A DNA stretch of 64,000 nt. It comes from an uncultured Clostridia bacterium (GTDB lineage: Bacteria; Bacillota; Clostridia; Lachnospirales; CAG-274). Of the stretch, positions 34,130 through 42,820 are shown piece after piece (the stretch's first letter is position 1; the number at the start of each line of letters is the position of its first letter). The notes under the pieces are model-generated. The model searched no databases. It was not told the origin of the DNA and was given only the letters and a program-made list of their open reading frames with translations. Location: the NCBI GenBank assembly GCA_947591605.1, contig CANQDF010000003.1, forward strand, positions 1 to 64,000. The letters run 5' to 3'. A program made the position numbers and the translations under genes.

Positions 34130-36409
34130 TTTGTTTTCCTCCTTGTTTTTTATGGTTTTATCCCTGTCGGGATATATTTTAAACATATTAAGCCTTAGTG
34201 CATTGCTTACCACGCAAAAGCTTGATAAACTCATTGCCGCTGCGGCAAACATAGGGTCAAGCTGCCTGCCCATAACGGGTATGAGCACGCCTGCAGCCAG
34301 AGGTATGCCCAGTGCATTGTAAAAAAATGCCCAAAACAGATTTTGCTTTATATTCCTCAGTACGGCTCTGCCCAGCCTTATTGCGGCAGGCACATCTCTC
34401 AGGCTGTTTTTCATAAGCACGGCGTCGGCGGCATCTATCGCCACATCGGTGCCTGCGCCTACGGCAACACCTATATCCGCAGTTGTAAGGGCAGGCGCAT
34501 CGTTTATACCGTCGCCTGCCATAAGCGCCGTACCCTGCTCTCTGAGGCTGTTTACCGCATTTGCCTTTTCCTCCGGCATGACCCCGGATATGACCTCGTC
34601 TATACCTGCCTGCCTTGCTATTGCGTTTGCGGTCCTCTCATTGTCGCCCGTTATCATAACTACTCTGATACCCATATCACGCAGCTCTTTTACAGCCTGT
34701 GCGCTGTCCTCCTTTATGGCGTCCGCCGCCGCTATAAGCCCCAGCAGTTTTTTGTCAAAGGCAAAAAACAGAGGTGTTTTACCCTGTTCGGCAAGCTGCT
34801 CCGCCTTATTTACAAGTTTGTCGGGTATATCGGTCTTTTCCGAAATATATTTCATGCTTCCGCCCGTAAGCATACCGCCGTTATATTCAGCCGACAGACC
34901 GCTGCCCGCATGTGCCTTGAAATTTTTGACGTCAAAGCCCTGTATGCCGGTTTGCTTTGCATATTCCGCCACAGCCCATGCAAGCGGATGCTCGCTGTTT
35001 TTTTCAAGCGAATATGCGCTTTGCAGCAGCTCTTCATCGCTTATGCCGTCCGCAGGCACAATATCCGTTACCGCTGGCTCACCCTTGGTGACCGTACCCG
35101 TCTTGTCAAGCGCCGCAATACGCACCCTGCCTGCCGTTTCCAAAGCAGCAGCCGTTTTGAACATAATACCGTTTTTTGCTCCCATTCCGCTGCCTACCAT
35201 AATGGCAACGGGCGTCGCCAGACCGAGTGCGCAGGGGCAGCTTATAACAAGCACCGATATGCCCCTTGCAAGCGCAAAGCCGAAGCTCCTGCCTGCTATA
35301 AGCCATACAGCCGTGCAGATAAGCGCTATACATATAACAACAGGCACAAATATGCCCGATACCTTATCCGCCGTTTTTGCTATGGGTGCCTTTGACGCAG
35401 CCGCCTCGCTTACGGTTTTTATTATCTGCGAAAGTGCGGTGTCCTCACCCACTCTAGACGCCTCGCACCTTATAAAGCCCGACCTGTTTATTGTGGCAGC
35501 CGATACCGTATCGCCGGGAACCTTGTCTGCGGGTATGCTCTCACCGGTAAGCGCCGATTCGTCCACCGCACTGCTGCCCTCGGTCACAATGCCGTCCACG
35601 GGTATGCGCTCGCCGGGGCGCACAACAAATATATCCCCCTTTTTTACGCTGCCCGCAGGTACGGTGACCTCTTTGCCGTCCGATATTATATTTGCGGTAT
35701 CGGGAGCAAGCTGCATAAGCGACTTTATCGCATCCGTCGTTTTGCCCTTTGAGCGTGCCTCAAGCATTTTGCCTACGGTTATAAGCGTAAGTATCATAGC
35801 GGAGGACTCAAAGTACATCTCGTGCATATACATCATCGCCTCCGCCGCTTTGCCGCCTGCCTGCGCATCGGTCATGGCAAAAAGCGCATAGGTGCTGTAC
35901 GCAAAAGCAGCAGACGAGCCGAGCGCCACCAGTGTATCCATATTTGGCGCACCGTGGACAAGCCCCTTAAAGCCGTTTACAAAAAACTTGCCGTTGATCA
36001 CGGCGATCGCTGCCGCAAGCAAAAGCTGTACAAGCCCCACCGCAACGGGATTGCCGTCAAAAAAATGCGGCAGGGGCAAGCCCAGCATCATATTCCCCAT
36101 TGAAAAATACATAAGCACAGCCAAAAAGCCAAGCGAGCATAAAAGCCTGCGTTTAAGCACGGGAGTTTCCCTGTCCTTAAGAGCGTCGTATTCGTCCGCA
36201 GCCTGCTTTTGTCCCTTTTCCGAGATACCGTAGCCTGCCGCCCTTACCGCTGCCATTATCCGATCCGTGTCTGCACTGCCCTCCACCGACATTGAATTTG
36301 TCAGCAGACTGACCGCACACGAGGTAACACCCTCCACCTTAAGCACTGCCTTTTCCACCCTTGCGCTGCAGGCCGCACAGCTCATACCGGTTACATTATA
36401 TCTTTTCAT
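33920..36409 (-). CDS. copA: Copper-exporting P1B-type ATPase fused to a C-terminal CopZ domain
   Basis: Pumps Cu(I) out of the cell. The 829 residues comprise an N-terminal HMA domain (GMSCAACSARVEKAV, Cu-binding CxxC), eight membrane segments, the actuator TGES (DESALTGESIPADKV), the channel CPC (LVISCPCALGLATPVA), the phosphorylation site DKTGT (ALDKTGTVTKGEP), HP (SLEKNSEHPLAWA) and the hinge GDGINDAPAL. After the final membrane segments a short basic linker leads to a second HMA domain, GMMCGHCEAAVKKSLEAVEN, that is a complete CopZ. CopA proteins usually have their metal-binding domains at the N-terminus only. CGGAGG precedes the ATG. Operon with csoR. Confidence 0.97.
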   Translation of the reverse strand: MKRYNVTGMSCAACSARVEKAVLKVEGVTSCAVSLLTNSMSVEGSADTDRIMAAVRAAGYGISEKGQKQAADEYDALKDRETPVLKRRLLCSLGFLAVLMYFSMGNMMLGLPLPHFFDGNPVAVGLVQLLLAAAIAVINGKFFVNGFKGLVHGAPNMDTLVALGSSAAFAYSTYALFAMTDAQAGGKAAEAMMYMHEMYFESSAMILTLITVGKMLEARSKGKTTDAIKSLMQLAPDTANIISDGKEVTVPAGSVKKGDIFVVRPGERIPVDGIVTEGSSAVDESALTGESIPADKVPGDTVSAATINRSGFIRCEASRVGEDTALSQIIKTVSEAAASKAPIAKTADKVSGIFVPVVICIALICTAVWLIAGRSFGFALARGISVLVISCPCALGLATPVAIMVGSGMGAKNGIMFKTAAALETAGRVRIAALDKTGTVTKGEPAVTDIVPADGISDEELLQSAYSLEKNSEHPLAWAVAEYAKQTGIQGFDVKNFKAHAGSGLSAEYNGGMLTGGSMKYISEKTDIPDKLVNKAEQLAEQGKTPLFFAFDKKLLGLIAAADAIKEDSAQAVKELRDMGIRVVMITGDNERTANAIARQAGIDEVISGVMPEEKANAVNSLREQGTALMAGDGINDAPALTTADIGVAVGAGTDVAIDAADAVLMKNSLRDVPAAIRLGRAVLRNIKQNLFWAFFYNALGIPLAAGVLIPVMGRQLDPMFAAAAMSLSSFCVVSNALRLNMFKIYPDRDKTIKNKEENKMVKTIKIEGMMCGHCEAAVKKSLEAVENVSSAEVSHEKGTAVVTLVGEVADDVLKKAVEDKDYKVLSVE

Positions 36410-36485
36410 TTTTACCTCCGTTACAGTGTTTGCCTTAATTATTATCGGTATTACCGATACAATATATGTGCCGTTTTTTATCTGT

Positions 36486-36794
36486 CTACTTCATAAGCTT
36501 CTGCAAAAGCAACACCAGCTCGTCAATCGTTTCGTCCCTGCCGTCACGTATGTCATTTGCAACGCACGTCCTTATATGGTTTGCAAGCAGCACCCCGGTA
36601 AAGCTGTTTAGCGCTGCGTTTGCGGCAGCTACCTGCGTAAGTATGTCGGTACAGTATATATCCTTTTCCACCATATTTTTTATACCCCGTATCTGTCCCT
36701 CTATACGGTTAAGACGGTGTATAAGATCCTTGTATTCCTGCGGACTGCGTTCCTTTGTTTTATGGCAGAAGCACTCTTCCTTTTTATCCTGCAT
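36486..36794 (-). CDS. csoR: CsoR-family copper-sensing repressor
   Basis: A 102-residue all-helical repressor (DUF156/FrmR-CsoR fold): LIHRLNRIEGQIRGIKNMVE, then the Cu(I) ligands Cys (YCTDILTQVAA), His and Cys (ANHIRTC), matching the C-H-C pattern of copper-type members. It should leave its operator when Cu(I) binds. An N-terminal Cys/His-containing tail (EECFCHK) is extra. It precedes copA on the same strand by 76 bases and has a palindromic operator in its own promoter. Confidence 0.93.
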   Translation of the reverse strand: MQDKKEECFCHKTKERSPQEYKDLIHRLNRIEGQIRGIKNMVEKDIYCTDILTQVAAANAALNSFTGVLLANHIRTCVANDIRDGRDETIDELVLLLQKLMK

Positions 36795-36822
36795 AACAGC
36801 ACCCCCTGTTTATTCTGACTAC

Positions 36823-36851
36823 AGTATATACCCCCAGGGGGTATATTGCAA
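36823..36851 (-). promoter_or_regulatory. csoR-copA promoter with CsoR operator in the spacer
   Basis: Minus strand TTGCAA (36851-36846), 17-base spacer, TATACT (36828-36823). The spacer is filled by a perfect palindrome (36826-36846) with arms ATATACCCCC and GGGGGTATAT around one central base, the G/C-rich core being typical of CsoR sites. Bound repressor would cover both boxes. Confidence 0.88.
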
Positions 36852-36878
36852 GCTTTTTTTGCCCAAAAACAAAAATAA

Positions 36879-36907
36879 TTTACAATGCGGCTGTTTTGTT
36901 GTATAAT
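36879..36907 (+). promoter_or_regulatory. Promoter of the stalk-domain protein gene
   Basis: TTTACA (36879-36884), 17-base spacer, TATAAT (36902-36907), divergent from the csoR promoter. Confidence 0.8.
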
Positions 36908-36988
36908 TTGTTTACAAGGGGTCAACACACACTCTGCCCCGAAAAGGGCGGAGGCTGTATAATTATTTTGGGAAAAGAGGTATATAAT

Positions 36989-38704
36989 ATGAAAAGAAAA
37001 ATATCCTTATTGCTTGTATCGCTTATTACAGCATCTTCAATGTGCGTAAGCGCATATGCGGATAACACCGTTACCGTAGCAATAGACGGCATAAACCTTG
37101 ATATGGAGTCCGAGCCTGTTATACTGGACGGACGCACACTTGTGCCTTTCCGTGAGGTGCTGGAAAAAATGGGAGCATCCGTAAACTGGGACGCAGGCAC
37201 AAAAACCGTTGCATGTCAGCTTGACGGCAGATCGGTGCAGCTTGAAATAGGCTCCCGTACAATGACTACCTCAGACGGCACCGTTACCGTTGACGTACCC
37301 GCACAGATAATCTCGTCAAGGACATATGTACCGCTGAGAGCTATCTCCGAGGGGCTCGGTGTACAGGTCGACTGGGACGGTACAACCAAAACGGTGATAA
37401 TAACCACAAACAAGGAGCAGACGGATAAGTCCGATACCGCTCCCTCGGCTGCCGAAAAGAGCAAAAGCCCACTTTACAAAACCGAATCATACTCAAACTC
37501 AATTAAATCAGGCAGCAGGGAAATTGTGCCCATAACAGCCGAATACCCTGTTTTTGCGGGCAACGGCAGAACGGTCACAAAAATAAACGAGTACATTGCA
37601 AACGATGCAAAAAGCAAAACAACAAGCTATAAAACCGCAAACATAAAAAGGCTTACCGCACTCTACGACGAAAGCCTAAACCGGCGTAAAAAGGATATGT
37701 TTGACGATTACGGCTACAGCCTTTCTTACGAGGTAAAAACCAACTCGGACAGCCTGATCTCCGTTACGGTAACGGAAAAAATCGTATCCGATACCGAAAA
37801 CAAGACAACACTTTCGGGCCTTACCTTCAGCGCAAAAACAGGAGAGCTGCTCTCTGCCGACGAGCTTTCGGACGGTGCCGAGGCTGCCGCAATCGAGGGC
37901 CTTACGGATAGGGGATACGAAAAGCTTGCCGTAGACAGGCTTAAGCTTGACGAAACCAGCTTTTACGTTGAGGACAACAAGCTCATATTTGTAATAAATG
38001 CAGGTGCGCTTGCAAAGGATACGGTTGAATACAGCATTGAACTGCCCGAGGAGGAGCAGGCTGTACCGGAAACGGGTGTGGATGTAAACACCGTTTCCTA
38101 CTCGGATAAGCTTACCTCCCAGACAAACGACACTGTAATGGAGCTTAACGTGACCTACCCCGAATTTATCGGCAGGGAGGAGAAGCTCTCTGCGCTCAAC
38201 AAAACCATAGCACAGATACAAAAGGACGCAGCTGCGGCATATAAAGCCGAAAACAGCTCGGACGCCCTTGCCGCCTACAAAAAATTCAATGATGAAAAGG
38301 GCGGCAAAAACGACCGCTTTGAGCCATGGCTTTGGACAGGCGATTTTGAGGTAAAATACAACAACGGCGAGCTTGCAAGCATTGTAACCAGCACATATGT
38401 ATTCAAGGGCGACGGCAGCGAGGATACCTTATACAGCGCATATACCTGTGACCTTAAAACAGGCAGGATAATAGATGTAAACTCACTTATAGACCTTGAG
38501 GCAGCCAATTCCGCAGCCAGAGCCGCATTCAGAAAGCTTATAGAGGGCGACCGCCTTAAATTTTATACCGATGTATACGAAAGACTGGATCTTTCCCGTG
38601 CATCAAAGTATATAGACGGAGATAACGTGGTATATATGTTCAGCCCGGGTGTACTTGCCACAGTATCCAAGGGTGTTATTGAAGTAAGCGTCCCTATAAG
38701 GTGA
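36989..38704 (+). CDS. Exported stalk-domain (copper amine oxidase N-type) protein with DUF3298/RsiV-like domains
   Basis: A 571-residue exported protein. Signal peptide (ISLLLVSLITASSMCVSAYA), a stalk domain (about 25-135: DGRTLVPFREVLEKMGASVN; VDVPAQIISSRTYVPLRAIS), then two DUF4163/DUF3298-like units (about 165-360 and 365-571), each starting with an E/D-Y-P-x-F strand (EYPVFAGNG; VTYPEFIGR). Such domains occur in RsiV-type proteins and in clostridial surface proteins. ATG 36989 has AAGAGG upstream; a longer frame exists but precedes the signal peptide without a site. Despite the domain name it is not an oxidase. Nine bases before the next gene. Confidence 0.85.
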   Translation: MKRKISLLLVSLITASSMCVSAYADNTVTVAIDGINLDMESEPVILDGRTLVPFREVLEKMGASVNWDAGTKTVACQLDGRSVQLEIGSRTMTTSDGTVTVDVPAQIISSRTYVPLRAISEGLGVQVDWDGTTKTVIITTNKEQTDKSDTAPSAAEKSKSPLYKTESYSNSIKSGSREIVPITAEYPVFAGNGRTVTKINEYIANDAKSKTTSYKTANIKRLTALYDESLNRRKKDMFDDYGYSLSYEVKTNSDSLISVTVTEKIVSDTENKTTLSGLTFSAKTGELLSADELSDGAEAAAIEGLTDRGYEKLAVDRLKLDETSFYVEDNKLIFVINAGALAKDTVEYSIELPEEEQAVPETGVDVNTVSYSDKLTSQTNDTVMELNVTYPEFIGREEKLSALNKTIAQIQKDAAAAYKAENSSDALAAYKKFNDEKGGKNDRFEPWLWTGDFEVKYNNGELASIVTSTYVFKGDGSEDTLYSAYTCDLKTGRIIDVNSLIDLEAANSAARAAFRKLIEGDRLKFYTDVYERLDLSRASKYIDGDNVVYMFSPGVLATVSKGVIEVSVPIR

Positions 38705-38713
38705 TAAACAAAA

Positions 38714-40459
38714 ATGAAGCTGAAAGAACTTTTAAAAAACGGCATACTGCTGACCGACGGCGCCATGGGCACCTATTACCGCAGCATTGGCGGCATATGC
38801 GAGATGTCGGAGGAGGCAAACCTTAAACAGCCCTCTTTGATAGAGGACATACACAGGCAGTACATTAAGGCAGGCGCACGCCTTATAAGGACAAATACAT
38901 TTGCGGCAAACACCGCCGCCCTCGGCTACGATATGCCGCATGTAGGGGAGATAATAAGCGCCGCATATACCGCCGCAAAAAATGCGGCGGCAGGCAGCGA
39001 TTCGGTTATTGCAGCAGACATAGGGCCCGGAGCCGATGCGGCGGAATACCGTGAGGCTGTCGATATATGGCTGTCCCTGGGTGCGGATACCTTTGTGCTG
39101 GAAACCTTTACCGAGCCCAATACGCCTGCAAAGGTTGCGGCATATATACGCAGCAGGGCTCCGGAAAGCTTTATACATGTATCATATGCGCTTACGGATA
39201 CTGGTCACACAAAAAACTCCTATCACGCAGATACACTGCTTTCCCTTTCGGACAACGACCCTAACATTGACAGCGTCGGTTTTAACTGCGGAGTAGGCCC
39301 GCTGCATATGCTAGGCATCTTAAAAAAGCTCGGCAGACATTCAAAGCCGCTCTTTGTACAGCCAAACTCGGGCTATCCCGAGATGATAAACGGCAGAGTA
39401 AGCTATGTGCCCAATCCCGATTATTTTGCGGATACTCTATCCGAGAGTACGGCATACGGCATAAGTGCGGCAGGCGGCTGCTGCGGCACAACGCCCGAGC
39501 ACATAGCCTGCCTCGGCAGGCGGCTTTACGGAGAGGCACCCTCCTGCGAGGCAAAACGGAGCGCCGACACGGCAAACACCTCGTCGGCAGTTATTGAAAG
39601 CACCTTTGCCAAAAAGCTCAAGTCGGGTAAATTTGTTGTTGCCGTGGAGCTTGACCCTCCGTTCAAGCCCGACAGCGGCAAAATTATCGAAGGCGCCCGC
39701 ATACTCAGGGATGCAGGGGCAGATATTATCACCATGGCGGACTCGCCTATGGGCAAGTCAAGGGCAGATTCGGTAATAACATCGCTTAAAATAAAGCGTG
39801 AAACGGGCGCAGAGGTTCTTCCCCATATTTGCTGCCGTGACAAAAACTCGGTCGCCCTGCGCTCCCTGCTTATAGGAGCGTATATGGAGGGCATAAGAAA
39901 TGTGCTTGTCGTTACGGGCGACCCCGTACCGGGGGAAAACAGAGCGGATGTAAAAAGTGTTTTTAATATGAACTCATATACCCTCACGGATATGATCTCC
40001 CGCATGAACGAGAGCGTGTTTGACGAGGGCAGCATATGTATAGGCGGTGCAGTCAACTTTAACGTATCCAATAAGGAAAACGAGCTTAAAAGGCTTTTAA
40101 AAAAGCACCAAAACGGCGCTTACTTTTTCCTTACGCAGCCTATTTTTGACGATGCCGCCATAGACTTTATAGCCTCTCTCCCAAAGGACAGGGATTACAA
40201 AATACTTGCGGGCATTATGCCGCCCGTGAGCTATAAAAATATCAATTTTTTAAACAACGAGCTTGCGGGCGTAAATATACCGCAGGATATAGTAAAGCGC
40301 TTTGACCCCGATATGACACGGGAGGAGGCGCAAAAAACAGGCGAGCTTATCGCCTGCGAAATAATAGCAAAGGTAAAGGAGCATGCGGACGGGCTTTATA
40401 TTATAGCGCCGTTCAACCGCTGCCAAATGATAAGCAGCATAATTAAAAATGCCCTTTAA
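38714..40459 (+). CDS. Bifunctional homocysteine S-methyltransferase / methylenetetrahydrofolate reductase
   Basis: Fusion of YitJ type, 581 residues. The N-terminal half (about 1-285) is a zinc-dependent homocysteine methyltransferase: LTDGAMGTYY, VGFNCGVGP and the double cysteine AAGGCCGTTPEHI as zinc ligands. The C-terminal half (about 300-581) is the FAD-linked methylene-THF reductase barrel: VVAVELDPPFKPDSGKIIEG, ITMADSPMGKSR, VLVVTGDPV and FFLTQPIFDD. It links folate one-carbon units to methionine formation. Probably co-transcribed with the stalk gene before it. Confidence 0.93.
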   Translation: MKLKELLKNGILLTDGAMGTYYRSIGGICEMSEEANLKQPSLIEDIHRQYIKAGARLIRTNTFAANTAALGYDMPHVGEIISAAYTAAKNAAAGSDSVIAADIGPGADAAEYREAVDIWLSLGADTFVLETFTEPNTPAKVAAYIRSRAPESFIHVSYALTDTGHTKNSYHADTLLSLSDNDPNIDSVGFNCGVGPLHMLGILKKLGRHSKPLFVQPNSGYPEMINGRVSYVPNPDYFADTLSESTAYGISAAGGCCGTTPEHIACLGRRLYGEAPSCEAKRSADTANTSSAVIESTFAKKLKSGKFVVAVELDPPFKPDSGKIIEGARILRDAGADIITMADSPMGKSRADSVITSLKIKRETGAEVLPHICCRDKNSVALRSLLIGAYMEGIRNVLVVTGDPVPGENRADVKSVFNMNSYTLTDMISRMNESVFDEGSICIGGAVNFNVSNKENELKRLLKKHQNGAYFFLTQPIFDDAAIDFIASLPKDRDYKILAGIMPPVSYKNINFLNNELAGVNIPQDIVKRFDPDMTREEAQKTGELIACEIIAKVKEHADGLYIIAPFNRCQMISSIIKNAL

Positions 40460-40502
40460 ATAAATAATCAACATAAAACTTTTCTGATATGGAGGTAATG
40501 GT

Positions 40503-41318
40503 ATGGCAGGTTGTGAGGGCTGTCCTTCACAGGGCAAATGCGGCAACGACAGCGGCAGCTGCGGTGTTGTCAATAACCCGGTAAACAAAATCAAAAATGT
40601 TATAGGCGTAATGAGCGGCAAGGGCGGCGTGGGCAAATCCACCGTTTCGGCTTTGCTTGCAAAGGCGCTTAAAAGAAAGGGCTTTAGCGTAGGTCTTATG
40701 GACGCCGATGTAACGGGGCCGTCTGCGGCAAGGCTCATGGGGCTTGCAGGCAAGCGTGCCTATGCCGAAAACAAGCTTATTGTACCCGTTGAAAGCAAGG
40801 ACGGCATAAAGGTGCTTAGCCTTAATATGATGCTTGAGGACGAGGAGCAGCCCGTTGTGTGGCGGGGCTCTCTGCTTTCAAGCTGCATAATGCAGTTCTG
40901 GAACGAAACAAACTGGGGCGAGCTGGATTATCTTGTAATAGATATGCCTCCCGGCACGGGCGATATAACGCTCACCGTTATGCAGTCCATACCGCTCAGC
41001 GGCGTTATAACGGTAAGCCTGCCACAGGATATGGTAGGCATGATAGTTGCAAAATCCATCAATATGGCAAATATGATGAAGATAAATGTGCTTGGTATAG
41101 TTGAAAACATGAGCTATATGCTTTGCCCCCACTGCGGTGAAAAAATAAGGCTCTTTGGCGGAGATACCGCGCAGCTTGTGGCAAAGACGGGCGCCGAGCT
41201 GCTCTGCGAGCTGCCTGCCGACCCTGCCGTATCCTCGATAGGCGGAGAGGAAGAGGACAGCAGCCTTGACGAAAGGTTTGACTACCTTGCGCAGAGGATA
41301 ATGGATAAGCTCAATTAG
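40503..41318 (+). CDS. Mrp/NBP35-family iron-sulfur cluster carrier ATPase
   Basis: A 271-residue P-loop ATPase that carries and delivers 4Fe-4S clusters. An N-terminal cysteine cluster (CEGCPSQGKCG ... CG) precedes the deviant Walker A GVMSGKGGVGKSTVSALLAK; then DADVTGPSAARLMG, YLVIDMPPGTGDITLTVMQS and the bridging CxxC motif MLCPHCGEKI. Good GGAGG site. Stands 43 bases after the methyltransferase gene. Confidence 0.95.
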   Translation: MAGCEGCPSQGKCGNDSGSCGVVNNPVNKIKNVIGVMSGKGGVGKSTVSALLAKALKRKGFSVGLMDADVTGPSAARLMGLAGKRAYAENKLIVPVESKDGIKVLSLNMMLEDEEQPVVWRGSLLSSCIMQFWNETNWGELDYLVIDMPPGTGDITLTVMQSIPLSGVITVSLPQDMVGMIVAKSINMANMMKINVLGIVENMSYMLCPHCGEKIRLFGGDTAQLVAKTGAELLCELPADPAVSSIGGEEEDSSLDERFDYLAQRIMDKLN

Positions 41319-41371
41319 TTTTTTGCCGATCTGATAGCTTGTGCTTGTAAAAATAAAAAGCTTGCGTATAA

Positions 41372-41418
41372 AAAGCCGCTCCTCTTTTATGGTATGATAA
41401 AAGGGGAGCGGTCAATTT
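41372..41418. terminator. Terminator between mrp and the GHKL kinase gene
   Basis: A 15-bp stem with one mismatch (41377-41391 with 41397-41411). The minus-strand exit has CTTTTTAT, so it mainly ends the regulator-kinase unit. Confidence 0.75.
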
Positions 41419-41437
41419 TGCCGTGCCGAAAATTTTT

Positions 41438-42820
41438 TTAAAGCCTGATATTCATATTAAGTCTTATCTGCGCCGTAAAAATTTTTCTTTCCGCATTAAA
41501 GCGGAATCTGGCGCTGCCGCCGTATTTTTGTGCGGTATTGTCTATACTGCGCAAGCCGTATCCTCCGCCGGGTCGGCTGCTGCGGAACGCTTCGGCAGGC
41601 AAAAAGCCGTCACCCGACCCGTAGCTGTCGTTGTAGCACACCTCCGTACAGGAGTTGTTTATCTCTATTGCAAGAGAATCCATTACCGTACCTATATGTA
41701 TTTCAATAAGGGGTTCCCCGTGATATTTTCTGCACGCATTTATGGCATTTTCCATGGCGTTGCCAAGCAGTACGGTCAGATCCGACGGTTCTATATTCAT
41801 CTCGCCGCACTCGGCATATACGTCACAGCGTATATTTTCATCCTCGGCAATACCCGTATAGTACCTCAGAAGTCCGTTGACCGCCGCATTGCTGCAATAT
41901 ATCCTGCTGTCACGCATAACGGCTTCATCCCTCAGCTTGGATAAATAGCCCTTCATACCGTCAAGATCCCCTCTTTCAAGCATATTGCCCAGGGTATTGT
42001 AATGATGGTGCAGGTCGTGGTGCATACGCCTGGTACTCTCTATATCGTCGGCAATTTGCTCGTATTGGAGCCGCTGCAGCTCCATAAGCCTTTTCTGCTC
42101 GGTTTCGTGCCTGCTCCTGACTGACTCCCGCAGTATAAGCCAATATATGGTTATCTGGTACACAAGCACCACCGCAAATATGACCATAAGCATCATATAC
42201 AGCTTGTATTCCATATAATAATATGCAAGATCCAGCCCGAACATCATTACAATAAAAGCTATTGTCGAAAACATAAGTATAAACATATCACGGCGCATAT
42301 TATGCGGGTCTATCTCCCGTATATACTCCCCGATTGTGCGTGATAAAAACATTACCACAAACGGCAGCATCAATGCCGACGTTGCAAAATAGAGCAGTAT
42401 GCCCTGGACGGTATACGCCGCATGTCCCGTTGAAAGGGGCGAAATACCCAAAAATTTGGAAATAAAGCCGCTGAGCGCATTTACTATACAGTATTGCAGC
42501 GCTCCGTAAAACATTATAATAAAAAATACCAGTACCTTTTTAATTACGGATTCCCTGACAATGTATATATACGCAGCCAGCATAAGAGATAATGCGCATA
42601 GCATGGAGAAGTCCGCCAAAAACGCAATGTCCGGGTCTATATCGCTGCAAAGCAGAGCCGAGAGCAGCACGGAGAGCAAAGCCGTTGCGGATATTACCGC
42701 AGCAAACAGTCTTTTGCGCCCTATGCGGCAGCTCCCCTCCGGGAACGGCAAAAATATAATAATATTACATGGAAGTACCTGTATAAAAAATCCGATTGCA
42801 TTTTTCAGAAAATCCGCCAT
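41438..42820 (-). CDS. GHKL-domain histidine kinase (AgrC/ComD-like)
   Basis: Membrane sensor of the peptide-pheromone class, 460 residues. Six to seven N-terminal hydrophobic segments fill about 1-230 with no extracellular domain, as in AgrC/ComD/BlpH. A dimerisation helix follows with the phosphoacceptor His in TRRMHHDLHHHYNTLGNML, the N box LLGNAMENAINACRKYHG and the G box GGGYGLRSIDNTAQKYGG. The ATG at 42820 overlaps the regulator stop by 16 bases and uses a G-run as ribosome site, so translation is coupled. I infer that it senses a secreted peptide, with the GG-leader peptide at 43737-43880 as the first candidate. Confidence 0.93.
   Translation of the reverse strand: MADFLKNAIGFFIQVLPCNIIIFLPFPEGSCRIGRKRLFAAVISATALLSVLLSALLCSDIDPDIAFLADFSMLCALSLMLAAYIYIVRESVIKKVLVFFIIMFYGALQYCIVNALSGFISKFLGISPLSTGHAAYTVQGILLYFATSALMLPFVVMFLSRTIGEYIREIDPHNMRRDMFILMFSTIAFIVMMFGLDLAYYYMEYKLYMMLMVIFAVVLVYQITIYWLILRESVRSRHETEQKRLMELQRLQYEQIADDIESTRRMHHDLHHHYNTLGNMLERGDLDGMKGYLSKLRDEAVMRDSRIYCSNAAVNGLLRYYTGIAEDENIRCDVYAECGEMNIEPSDLTVLLGNAMENAINACRKYHGEPLIEIHIGTVMDSLAIEINNSCTEVCYNDSYGSGDGFLPAEAFRSSRPGGGYGLRSIDNTAQKYGGSARFRFNAERKIFTAQIRLNMNIRL

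Noticed and set aside
34343..35891. 350- and 480-codon open frames opposite copA
   Set aside because: Antisense to copA with all P-type ATPase motifs; Cys/Arg- or Ser/Ala-rich translations typical of shadows.
36989..38704. Copper function for the stalk-domain protein next to csoR-copA
   Set aside because: The copper amine oxidase N-type domain is a structural stalk without copper ligands, and the gene has a separate divergent promoter.
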